In this document: positions 1-11,200 of the stretch, piece by piece
Position numbering within the stretch: position 1 is the stretch's first letter
Layout of the letters: every line of letters begins with the position of its first letter
NCBI GenBank assembly: GCA_001466705.2
Contig: LATX02000245.1
Location: forward strand, 173,815 to 237,814
DNA length: 64,000 nt
Direction of reading: 5' to 3'
Source: Moniliophthora roreri
Taxonomy: Eukaryota > Basidiomycota > Agaricomycetes > Agaricales > Marasmiaceae
The notes under the pieces: model-generated
Seen by the model: only the letters and a program-made list of their open reading frames with translations
Databases searched by the model: none
What the model was told of the DNA's origin: nothing
Made by a program: the position numbers and the translations under genes

Positions 1-404
1 CGTCTTCAGTCCCGCCTTCGTTCTGTATTTCCACTCAACTGATAGTAGGTGCTTGCTCACCGGCCGACTGGCTGAACAAAAATCAGTCATTCAGTAGTCC
101 TCGGGAGAAACACCGCTGGGTTTTCACAGAGAGGGAATCCAAAGAAGCGAGGTTAATGATGAATGTTTCAGGTATAGTAAATTACACTGACCTGAAGATA
201 AGGCCTCTAAGCTCTTCCCGCTCCACGTACCTGCCACGGGAGGCCTGCCGCTAGTAGTAATCAATAGATTATTCAGAACAAGTACTACGTACCAAGGAAC
301 TGTACTTCTTTCATTTGGAGTTCCAGGTCCACAGCAACAAAATATAACCCACAACACATCATCCAAAGGTGAGTGCAGCCTAGCTAGACTATCCAACTAT
401 TTTC

Positions 405-1110
405 CTCAACCAACAGCCCCCGAGCGTAATTCCAACGAGTCGCCTGACTACCAACAATTACTCGTGGGCATGAAAGCATAGTGCAGAATGGCAACTGCCT
501 AGGCCCCCCCGCCCTTAACCTCTCTCCGATCGTAATTCCAGGAACTTGTCTGCAATCAATTCAAAGTCGGTATATCTGAATGGGCGCCCAGTACAGGGCG
601 CAGTGTCCGGGTTTGACTTAGTATATGACGCATCGGGAATGCCTGCCAGGGGAAGTCGAATCCAGGGTTTGGAAGGAATCGCTCGGGGATTCGGGTAAAT
701 TATTGTGTAGCTGAACCCAATTGAGAGAGCTCGTGGGAAGTGTTCGACGAACGTAGAGGGCTGCTTGCCCACGGTAGACGTCGTGGATGACTATAATCAC
801 GGAGAAGATGCTGGTTTCCAATGTCCCCGAATAGTGAACGTGTACATCGTCAGGAGTGTCGAGGAATCTGGCGTCATTCAATAGCGACAACATAGAGGGC
901 CGCATTTTTATGGGATTGAGTCATAGTGCCAGGAGGCGTCGGCGGAGCCGAGCGTCTCTAAATGGTATGTCACAACTGGCCCGGAAGAGCTTGGATGTAG
1001 AAGGGAAAGCTGCGCAGCTTTGGTGGCCGAATAGACGGGTTTGGAATCAATGACAGGATTGATGGCAATTGTATAATGATGATGATCAGTCTGGGATTTA
1101 TATACCGTGG
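405..1110 (-). pseudogene. Decayed Zn2Cys6-type transcription factor (C-terminal part)
   Basis: Pieces in all three minus frames match, in order, the intact regulator encoded at 2389-3617. Near 1085-1040 there is a stretch reading HHYTIAINPV, against HHYTIATYPS in the intact gene. Near 905 HKNAAL is shared, near 745-700 NWVQLHNNLPESP matches DWVHLLNNLPDSP, and near 600-530 TGRPFRYTDFELIADKFLEL matches the corresponding ARPFSYSGYELIA..KFLEL segment. Near 470-430 a Tyr/Trp-rich stretch has a stop where the intact copy reads CWWSGDS. No zinc-cluster exon was found upstream. Several frameshifts and stops separate the pieces, so this is a dead tandem paralogue. The parent family is the short fungal-specific factors with a single N-terminal C6 cluster. 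Confidence 0.8.
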
Positions 1111-2388
1111 GGCCATTGGTTTGAAGCTAACCGTCTCAAGTGCATGCCCGTTCCAATGCTCTCCTTCATGGAATTGGTCCTGAATATAGTGTACTCTGTG
1201 CCGTGCACAATTGCCGATTAGTACCCATGCTTTACTCAATCTGTCTAGTAACTCATCTCGAGCCACACCCTTTTTGCAAAAAGAGGGGAAACCTGCTCTG
1301 AACATTCTGCGATGACGCATATGCGTATTCTTTGTGCTCGCCGGATGAAATCAAGAGCCCCTTGCTCACGAAACTCGACGTGGTGGTAGTGAGGAATAAG
1401 TAGGTGCCACTTGCAATCCGATTTACAAAGTATGTGCTGTTTCGAGAGTTTCTCTTCCAAGAAACACAATGTAAAACTAGTAATGTCAAAGATAATATTC
1501 AATATTGATTTGTTTGATTGACAGTTAGCTCGAAGACTGACGTTATCACGATACAGTCACCCTTCTATCCTCTTTAAATCCGTGGAATACTTATCGGTCT
1601 TTCATACGCTTGAGGATGGAGATTTCCTTGCCCCAAAAGTCCAGCGGAGTTGTCTGCTTAGGGTTAAGAAATTAGAACGGGCGCCCACCCAGGCGACGAC
1701 TATCAAGCAATTGATACCACTTACACGTTAGAGGTTTGGTTACCGGCAAATCCTGGAGTCTATGTAAATAGCCGTGCAAAAGGGTCGTAGATGTCAAGAT
1801 CGTAGTAATGTAGTATTCAGCTTGATGCAGATCGCCTAGACCGTGCACCCATCAATGTATGACCCACCGACTTGGCTGCAGCTGACCTATCGCAAGTAGG
1901 ACCAACATCCTTAAACTGTACATCAGTCAGTGTCAAGGTCGAGGGTGCGAACCGAATTAGACAGTAGATCCTCCGAAGTAGCCATAGATGGATAAAAGGA
2001 GAGGCTTGCCGCGTCAACGGAGTCCTCCGAGCCAATTCCAAACACGACATTGACATTGCTGTATGACACTGCTGTACAACACGGGAAATACACCAGGGAA
2101 CGGGTCGACTCTATTGTTTCGTTACTTGAACAGCACGTTTCCCTAGACGAAATAACTGGTTCTTGGCCTGATTCAGGTTGAGCTACGAATAAACGGACAC
2201 TGAGAGAACGCCCGAACGTACTGTAACGAAAATATAGGATTGGTCACCTTGCCGATATTGGCTGTGAACGGCCGTTCCCAAAGAGAATCCCATGATCAAT
2301 TGCTCTTTGTTCCGAATATAATCGGTTCTGACATAGCATCGGAGACAAACATGAATAGACACGAAAGAACCAAAAATCTAAACCGAAC
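1111..2388. other. Intergenic, nothing recognised
   Basis: Short open frames occur on the minus strand, but none has a recognisable motif or a convincing splice structure. The stretch separates the dead and live copies of the Zn2Cys6 regulator and presumably includes the 3' untranslated region of the live copy. Confidence 0.5.
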
Positions 2389-3617
2389 CTAATATACAGA
2401 TCGTGTTAGAAACGCGGAAGAGAACGGGGTGATCTCGTCCAGATATGAACGATTAGAATCCAAACAGTACCGCCACTTTTCATCTAACAAACTCCGAACG
2501 TATTCCATCCTTCTCAACGAATCGCCAGACCACCAACAGTAGCTCACGCCATGGAGCATGGCGCAGTAGTGGTACAGAATGACGAGCGCTCGTGGCCTTT
2601 TCTCCAACAGGAGTTCCAAAAACTTTGTCGAGAATAGTTCTGGCCATTTTATTGCCGCGATGAGTTCGTAACCGCTATAACTGAACGGCCGCGCAGTGCA
2701 AAGCGCATCTACGGCCGATTTATAAGCATCGGCAATTTCTGGGTCTTCGAGCTCCTCAGGGTCAGGGAAGTCGGAAGTCGGGAGATAGATGCTGAAGAGA
2801 TGAGCGGGAAAGGGATTGTCTGGGCTATCGGGGAGATTGTTGAGGAGGTGGACCCAATCAAGGGTTTTCAGGGAGTGATCAGTAAAGCTATAGCCCTGCA
2901 TTCCATGCCATATGTTATGTATGGTTTTTAGCATAGGGAATATGCTACACTCTGACGTCCTGAGCGAGGAGCATAGGGTGAACATGGTGAGGAGACCGAT
3001 GCCAAGGAGACTTGCATCTGAGACTCCAGTCAAGGTCGGTAAGAGGGAAAGGGCCGCATTCTTGTGATTTATGGCCATGAGAGCGTAGTTAGCGGCCTCG
3101 ACTCTATCGGTATTGAGGATCTCCAGGTGGAATGCGGTGATGGAAAGCATTGAATGCATAAGGAATGGTGAAGTGAAGGAAAGCTGCGGGATTGAGACTT
3201 TGCATGCGGTAGCACAGATGGGTTTGGAGTAGACTGAGGGGTAGGTGGCGATGGTATAGTGATGAATAAGCATAAGAGAATTCATGTCGACAGGAGAAGG
3301 TGGACTAAGTTCCGCATGTCGTTGTGCCAGTAGAGGCGGCGAGAGACGGGCGAGTTCCCGTCCTTCTGTTGCCTGCCTTATGTTTGGTTGGTCCCAAATG
3401 CAATCAACTTCGCGGCGTGAACAATTACCGCAAGTTGGGTGAACTTCGTCGCACTATTGCCCATTAAAATCGGCTTTTTTCCTTGGAGTTGCAGGAAACT
3501 CACTTTGACCCGTCTCTTCTTGCAGGAAAAGCATCCTGTCCTCGATTTTCTGTGATACCGGATGTGCCTCTTGTGATCTCCGGGCGGGGACTCGTTGTCC
3601 ATATCATTCGCCTTCAT
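2389..3617 (-). CDS. Zn2Cys6 (C6 zinc cluster) fungal transcription factor
   Basis: Two exons are predicted: 3617-3504 and 3453-2389. The 50 nt intron (3454-3503) has GTGAGT and AATAG ends. It splits the zinc cluster in phase 0: exon 1 ends GCFSCKKRRVK and exon 2 begins CDEVHPTCGNCSRREVDC, giving all six cysteines at residues about 29-56. The product is about 392 residues. After the cluster comes a short linker and a mostly helical C-terminal region rich in aromatic residues, typical of the compact Upc2-like class of fungal regulators. It should bind DNA in the nucleus; the target genes cannot be told. The start is the ATG opening MKANDMDNES; a second ATG lies five codons downstream. A broken paralogue lies about 1.3 kb downstream on the same strand. 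Confidence 0.85.
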
Positions 3618-6365
3618 GGTAAATGGAAGAGAACAAATAAGCGCTCAAAGGAAAAAGCTGTAAGCGATAACTGACTGGAAGACATGTGATCAAAACACTC
3701 CGATGTTCTAGGCCTCCGAATTCAAGCTCCGACATCGGAGACGCGCGTTTCACCTACACAAGCGACTGGCACTGCTTCCACCCAAGAACGACGCTACGGT
3801 GGACATTCGACTGAATCCCGCTTACGATAATTTGCAGTGACCGTCTCGTGTCACCTCAAAGCTTCACTCATCATGCCTCGTAGGCTAGTTAATATTTTCT
3901 GTCATGAAATTGCTCGCTGGCATCTGGAAGTCTTACAGATATCGACTTTAGTATTCTCAAGATTCTCAGTAACATGAAAGAAGCTGTCCTGAGCGGGCTG
4001 ACCTTTAATCATATTGCTCTTCAGCGGTACCACTGAACGCCTGGAGTCCTTCTCAGATGCTTATACCACAACTCGGATAGAGACGATCGTTCAGTCTCTT
4101 TTTGAACCACCTTGGAAACTACTTATGGAAAGTTGTGCTCCTTGTATTCTCCTTTTAACTCCACCCGGACATCTAGGAGATGCAGGCTCGCCTTCAAGTT
4201 CGTCAAGTACAATGAATCAAGCTATTTTCTCTACATCTTCATTATTGGTGCCGAAGTTCAGGTGAAAAAGCCTCATGGTCTTAATTACCCTCGAATTTGC
4301 GCTTCCACGACCCTTCCAAGCTTTTCGAAATTTGCCTCGAGGCGTTCATACGATGTTCAATTTGTCTATTTGTATACCTTATGGGGCGACAGGTGGAGCA
4401 GCTCAACCCTACATCGTATCAAACCGAGGTGGAGGACCGCTGGTTGACGTGTTATTGAATTTGTCGTCGAATCACTGCCGCAGACTCGAATTTTGCCTTC
4501 GAACTCGAAGAAACGTGTACTTTTGACATCTTTCTAGGAAGGACAAGGTGTCAGATGACCAGGAATCCTTCGCAATCTGGGACCCTCAATGATCATGATC
4601 ATCCCCAAATTTCGATCATTTCTTCACGATGCATGACTTCTGAAGTCATCCGGCGATAATGGGAATACCTCCAGATCAACAGTTGACGCCATCCACTCTT
4701 GATTGCAATGTGGACTTGAACTTTTTTTTTTCACGATCAGTTTTTGGAAATCAACGATCCTATTGATTCCTGGTCTCAAGGTGACTTGGGGGTCTCTCTG
4801 CTCCCTTTGGACATGAGACACGACTTGATGACTATAATCTTGCTCATTCTTAACACCTCTTCGTAGGTCCCGCTCAGCTCGAGTCGGTGATATCTCGCCC
4901 TAGTTGACTCGGCAAGTACGCGGGAACCCTGGTACGCCCTTTGGAGAATGCCGGAGAAACGGAACATTCACGTCAAGTTCATATGACATTATCGAAGCCA
5001 GCCATAGCCGCTAGATCGATTCCCAGGAAGCTTGGATTGCTCTCAAGTCCTCCCCTTTTTCTCGTCGCGTCCATAATTTCCTATCCGGATGAACCGGAAA
5101 TGAACACTCATGCTTTTTTTTTTTCTCTGCCTATATGAATCGCCTCAAGCTCCATGATTCACGCTGCAGGAAATGAGCACGTCGAAAGGCTCACTGACAG
5201 CTTCATACCCTCTGCCCAACACGCATGTCGCGTGTTTCTTCTTTCTACCTGCCCTTTTAGGAAAATGATGTATTATAGATGCAAGCTTCTCGCTCACACA
5301 CTTTGAAGGAACAACTCCACCCAACAGGAAGTCTGATTGGAGTCATACCAATCTTCAGAGTGAACCTAGATAACGTGTTATCAAACCTTCCTCCGTGGAC
5401 CACTACTACCATCTATATATCTCTTCCGCCGGGCCGGGAATCATGTGCTTCTCTAGGAACCTTGGGGACATCATGATCAGAAGTTCAAAATCCTTCCGTC
5501 AGAACGTTTTTTTTTTTACGTTAGTGAGCGGACCTCATGCTCACATTCAGCCCGCGGTTTGCTAAAGGGTCTAAAATGTCGTCAAAAAATCTTTACCACC
5601 GTCGTCAAGAAGGAAAAAAAAAAAAAGAGACCCTGGCGTTCGCGTAAGATGTTTGCCTTACCCTGGCTTTCATCCGCCGTCGACGGGAAAAGTCAGCCCC
5701 TCCCCCCTTTGCCGGGACACATTACTCGTCATTCGGGAAATGTCATTATTATTCGTCTACTTACAATCATGGTCCCCGGTGCTTCAGAATCACCGAAAAC
5801 AAATCCTACGTATACAAAATAAAATAAAATAAAATCCGCAACCCTATGTAGCTGTGTGTATAGATAACTGAGAGTAAGAGGAGATAAGTAAAGCGTATTG
5901 TAATGATACAAGTCACAACAACAGTCGAGGCGGGTTTCGAGCTTCAATCCCTTGATCAGAAACAGAGAGAGGCGAGAGAAAGAGAAAAAGGTAAAGGGGG
6001 TGAGTAGGGGAGGTAGAACTATGGGGATGAGAGAGTGAAAATGGACTTATGTACAGTAGAGGGAAAAAAGAAAAAAAAGATGGGAAGTACTCGCCCGATG
6101 GATGTTTTTTTTTTTGATCTCTAGTCTTCCATTGGCGGGAAGGAATCAACCGCCACTACCGATAAATAAGGTGTCGCCAGGATCCCGTGCAGTCGAGTAA
6201 GACAAAGGCAGGTGTTATGGGCTTGAGAAGATGACAAGGCCCCAATGCGGAACTGCCGTCGTCTGCCAGACGTGGCAGGAAAAAAAGAATAGAGGAAGGG
6301 GATAGGGACGGGAGGACCAGGAACGTAAGGGTAGAAGCCTAATGCTTCCGGAATTGCGAAAGGGA

Positions 6366-6398
<33 letters not shown>

Positions 6399-6640
6399 AA
6401 TAAATATGTGGTAAGTCAAGTGTGAGAATCCTGGAAAGTCGCTAGTAATACATCTCGATCCGGGGAAAAGGCGCAAGACAGAAAAAGAGAAGGGAAAATG
6501 AGGATGGGAAGGTAAAGAGAAACGTCTATGCGCAGGTCGGGTTAAGCGAGTGAACAAAAGTTTAATAGGAATTAACGAGAATAAATTGAGATGTTACCAG
6601 GTCGACTTCTAGTGCGAATCCCGGCAATTAGAGGCCGACG
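3618..6640. other. Intergenic region with homopolymer and low-complexity tracts
   Basis: No gene is supported. The stretch holds A- or T-runs (about 4726, 5110, 5506, 5610, 6070, 6105), a pyrimidine-rich minus strand between 5900 and 6560, and a 30-nt G run. Open frames here are proline/serine/leucine-rich translations of those tracts. The part below 6640 is probably the 3' untranslated region of the HMG-box gene. Confidence 0.5.
6368..6397. repeat. Uninterrupted 30-nt G homopolymer
   Basis: Thirty consecutive G on the plus strand (C on the transcribed sense of the HMG-box gene), about 245 nt beyond that gene's stop codon. Runs this long are unstable in replication and hard to sequence, so the true length may differ. 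Confidence 0.9.
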
Positions 6641-8294
6641 TCAGTAGGCGTGTATCGTTCCAACTAGAGACGTAAAATCCATGTCAAAATTCGGCGGATG
6701 GAACTGCCCTTGTAGCTTTGCCTTGGACAATGTCACATCCTCGTCGTTGCATATTGGTGACATAGGCATCGACAGTGAACTGTATGCATCTAAGAAGTCG
6801 GGAGATGTTACATCTTGTCCTTGGACAAAGACAGGAAGTTCGTTCGTATACGCGGTAGCGTCAGTGTACCCGCACTCTGGCGACGACGGTACGCACTGCG
6901 TCTGCGGCTGCGAGTGACAGTCACTTCTGTACATACTCGACAGATCTTCGTAAGAGCTCGCGTTGGAGAGTGGTGACGGGGAATGAGAGTAAGATTGGAG
7001 ATTGAAGTTTGAGAGGTAAGCGTTGAAGGGAGTGTAGGATGGGCCATCAGAATAGCAGGGCGTCACGGGGATATTCAGACTATCAGAAGACGACATGGGA
7101 GTCCAGCTCTGCAGAGAAGGCTGGGAGTTCGACAACGGCAATGATGTGTTAATGGACAGGGAAGGCTTCCGCGCGGTAGTGGTAGTGGCGTCGTCGCCAA
7201 ACGCGTAGGATGCTTCTGACATGAGGGAATCAACGCCGCACGCAGACTCGAACTTTGGCACGGGGCTATCTTGTGGATGGTCGGGTAAAGTGAAGGTGTT
7301 GAAGTCCTGTCAAAGTAGGTAGAATGTTATAATGAATGTTACCGAGAAGAAATGAGAGGACGGGACGTACAAATGAGTGTTCCTGATTCGAAGAGAACGA
7401 GTACGGGTCATCGAACGGAGGCAAAGGAGAAAGAGAAAAGTCCTGCGAGTTGGAAGGGATGATACCATGCATAGCTCTAAAGTGCTCCTCAGCGTGCTCC
7501 GGGTCGATCAGGGGCGGTGGCGGACCGGGAGACTCGGAGCGTTTAGCTCGACGGGAGATATTCCTAGAGCTAGACGACCTCGACAAGGATTTTGACGGTG
7601 ATCGAGATCCGGACGAACGTCGAGGCACCTTGGGCTCGTCACTGTCATATTCAGCCTCACTATCGACGGTAGAACCAGCGGCAGAACGTTGGAACGTCTC
7701 CTCCGTAATAGGTGCCTCGAATCGAGTAACTATCTCAGGGACGTGATACTTGTCGAACTCTTGTATGGCAGCATCGAGGTCCTGGCCCTTTTTACCCTCC
7801 ACCAATAGCTCCGCGATCTTAGCACAGCGCTTAAGATCCTTTGGACCAACCTCCCTTACTTTCCGCTTCTCTGTCCCTCCCTTTGCTTTGGTGTGCAATG
7901 GCCTAAAAGCGTACTGAGGGAACTTGCGCTTGTGCTCATCCAGCGCGACCTTGGCTTTCGCGTGCCACACCTGGCGCTCATCGTCGGGGAGGTTCTGCCA
8001 TGTGAGTCCAATTATCTTGGAGAGCGTGGAGTGATTAGTCTCGACTTCTGTCGAGACGTGCTGGCTCTTGATAAAAGATGATCGGAAGAGTATGAAGGCG
8101 TTCGGTGGACGAGGGATATGATTGTCGGGTTTCTTTTTCGAATGAGCGTTGCGACGAGGTGACGAAGCTTCGTCAACAGATGGGAAGAGGCTAGACTCCT
8201 TGCTAGTCGAGTCCGTCGTGGGCTCATTGAATGTAACGGGGGTAAGATTGGTAGCGAACGCAATCCCGCTTGAAGAAGCAGGTTCTACTGGCAT
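6641..8294 (-). CDS. HMG-box (MATA_HMG type) transcription regulator
   Basis: Two exons are predicted: 8294-7371 (308 codons) and 7306-6641. The 64 nt phase-0 intron (7307-7370) has GTACGT and GACAG ends. The product is about 529 residues. The HMG box spans residues about 61-131. It contains IPRPPNAFILFR, the LSKIIGLTW helix, the ER.VWHAKA segment and the KFPQYAFRP end typical of fungal mating-type-like HMG domains. A Ser/Arg-rich stretch follows at residues about 230-275, then a Pro/Ser/Tyr-rich tail with no domain I recognise. I chose the ATG opening MPVEPASSSG; the frame continues three codons upstream without an ATG. A possible 5' untranslated intron ends CTGACAG at about 8316. In basidiomycetes such proteins control sexual development (Prf1, Pcc1, Mat2), but which orthologue this is remains open. 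No mating-locus partner is visible nearby. Confidence 0.9.
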
Positions 8295-11200
8295 CGTCCA
8301 CACCAATTGGTTGCCTGTCAGCCAAAAGAAACGCGTCTTTTGATCAATTTTTGCACTTGGCGTACGTGATTAAAAAAAGATGATGTCGTACCGTCAGCGC
8401 CACTACGCCTTGAACCTCTTGACCTTTCTGCAGGCATGAGCGGTATAGAGGATTTAGGCGCTTGAAGGTGATCGGCGGGTGGAGGGGAGGGAACTAATTC
8501 GATCGGGCGGTAAAAAAGAAAGGTTTCGCAGGCAGGCGGAAGGACACGAGGAGAGAGTGCGGACAGTTCTTATAACTGACCATCAAGCCTCGAGTTGAAC
8601 CCATGTAACACATCAACTCCGCCACAGATTCGACAACACTTGCCCTTTCCGATTTTCATCTCAGATCTGCCTCTCGTATTTGGTAAAAGTACCCCAAAAA
8701 ATATTCTCAAGCCTAGGCCGTACCGATAATCAAATGTTTACTTGCAAAACAACACCATACACACACAAAATCATTGCCTGGCGCGCGATCCACCGGATAT
8801 CTTTACTCGTCAACATGCACCCTTCAGTACCTAATATCCGAGATTCTTACTTGATTTATGAAGCTTGAACTCTCTGTATTTTGCCTCAGAAACGCTTAGG
8901 AAAAGCCAAGGTACAGTCTGACATGTCCAAATCATCTGTTTCCGCGCTAGTGAATTCCTGTCATCTCGCCATATGGCTCACTTGACATCGGTTCCAATTC
9001 TTATTCAATTCATTTTCACAGGCTGCTCCTCAAAACATGTTATGGCTGGAGTGTCCTCTTCTTCTTACGAAGCCCATATCATCCACTCGCAAAATGGCAT
9101 ATGATGTATTTCAAATATTTCAAATGATCTCGGGAGCAGGAACCCCTTCGTCGTCGTCGTTCTTCTTCATACATTCATGGATCGCTAATGACCACGCATC
9201 GGAGTAGACTTGATGGGTGTGCCACCGCCCAAGACAAGGCATCGAGCAGCTGTTAAGCCTTTTCTGTCTTGTACTGTTGAGGGGCTCTTCACGATTCCCT
9301 TGGTTGCGATAAGCACTGATATCGCCGTGATTAGAAGTACAAACAGACTTTCTTCTCAATGACATAGCAACTTACAACACACTCCTATCGAATATCGATA
9401 TGCTCTCCGCCCCACAGCCATGCTCAAGTCGGACCAGCGGTCCCAGGCACCCAAACGCTGAAGGTTTATGATCCGTCTAACGCCACCGGTACGACTACTT
9501 CTGTTACAGTACGGGCCTCTACCCACTCGGAATTCAGGTGTTGCACGACTGCGTCTTTGCCTAGCCTCTGGCTGGAGACTGCACATTCTGATGCCTCTAT
9601 TATTTCTTAGTGCTTTGCTTGCCTTCAACGAGCTAGAGAGCGAAACCTCCGTTTGGGGATGAAAACATTCTTCAAGCCTTCCAGTTACGTTCCTCGCTCG
9701 CCCTTTCCCAGTAATTCCGACCCTGACTATCGTTACTGCAGTGCTTTGCTGTTGCTGTTAACCCAACTATCTTAGTCCATCTCCAATAGTGATTCAAGTC
9801 ACTCGAAGACGGGACCCACAATGATGATAATGATGATTTTCAAATCGTGTGTGTGGTTTTCTTGCTCCATTCGAATCTTGGTGATCTCCGCCCGATAGTG
9901 CTGTTGGATTTTGTCGTCACAAGGTGCTGACGGATGTCATGAAGACAAAAAAAAAACTGCAAACAGAAACTTACGTTGGACATCCCCACTTTGCGTAAGC
10001 ACTCGGCCCTGACCCTGCATTCTTGAGCGCTCAAGGGAATTATTCTCAGGATCGCCACTCCTCGGCCTTGTACAGTCGAGGTGAGTAGCAGATATTCCGG
10101 AATATGATTTTATGCGCTGGATGTCAAAACACTTTCGCCAAGGGCAGTAAGTAGGATCTCGAACTCCGAACCGCTGCAACGGTTGGTATCCATCAGAATG
10201 GCTGATGTTCCCCGTGCACCCCGGAGAGCAACCGGAAAGGTGATCTTTCCGCTAGCGTTTGCTGTCATCGACGGCCCTTCCAGCATCGTCTCGACTAGAT
10301 TTCATTTCGCATGCACCATAAAACGCTAAAAAAAAAAGTGAAATCGTATGACTCTAGCGCGGTGATAGAGGAGCCATAAAGCTTTCTCGGGACCCGTAAT
10401 GAGCTGGTTTCTCCCGATTTTACAATATGAAAGCTTACGGCGGTTAAGAGGCCTAGCTCGCGACCTCCCACTTCCAGGGCTTTGGATTGATCTGCAACAT
10501 GAGGTATCTCAATCACAATATTCACAATTCCTTCTATCGTTGTAAGCTCATGGGTTCATGTTACCCACAAATGATTACCTCACGGCCTTCTCGCTGATCC
10601 TTCTGCTTCTTGATGACCTGTATGCAGGGCATTGTTCAATATATCACCTCTTTGAGGCACCCGCCATGAGACTTTGAGTACACTTGCGGAAAACAAAATA
10701 CCGATCCGGCCTGCGGGTATCCTTGTAGTTACTTATACTTTTTTTCTTTTCTCAGTCCCTTTCTATTTGTTACTTGTTACTTATAGTAACTAATCTTCCG
10801 CATACGCGCGCGCGGTTGCAAACCATTTCCCACCAAGCCCCATATCTAATGACACGATAACACATCACTCTTAGTTTCTCATCTTCGATAGCCGAAACTT
10901 CTTCTTCCAAAGATCTCCGTGGTCAGCTGAATTCCCTGCTGACCGCGTGCTGCAAAACTATACCCTTGACAAAAAGCCCGATATCAAATGGGAAAGAAAC
11001 TAATCCCTGTTAGTAACAAAGTAATTGGCGGCCTTTTTGCATTGCAAACATCAAGGCCCGTACTATATAATTCGGATCGTTTGCAGAGTACGGGTCTAGC
11101 AAACGTTCGCTTAAAAAAAAAAAAAAAAAAACAAAGTATTTGTCGATTGTATCAATCAATGATATGGAGAGGTCAAAAATGTTGCGAGATCCAATAGCGA

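Noticed and set aside
5913..6557. Minus-strand open frames rich in Ser/Phe/Leu/Pro
   Set aside because: They are translations of a pyrimidine-rich tract and the poly-C run, not genes.
6681..7746. Plus-strand open frames opposite the HMG-box gene
   Set aside because: They are antisense shadows; the minus-strand HMG box, splice sites and low-complexity tail explain the region.
8290..8306. A longer HMG-protein start at MVWTMPVEP
   Set aside because: The upstream codons are TTG and GTG, not ATG; the first true ATG is at 8294.
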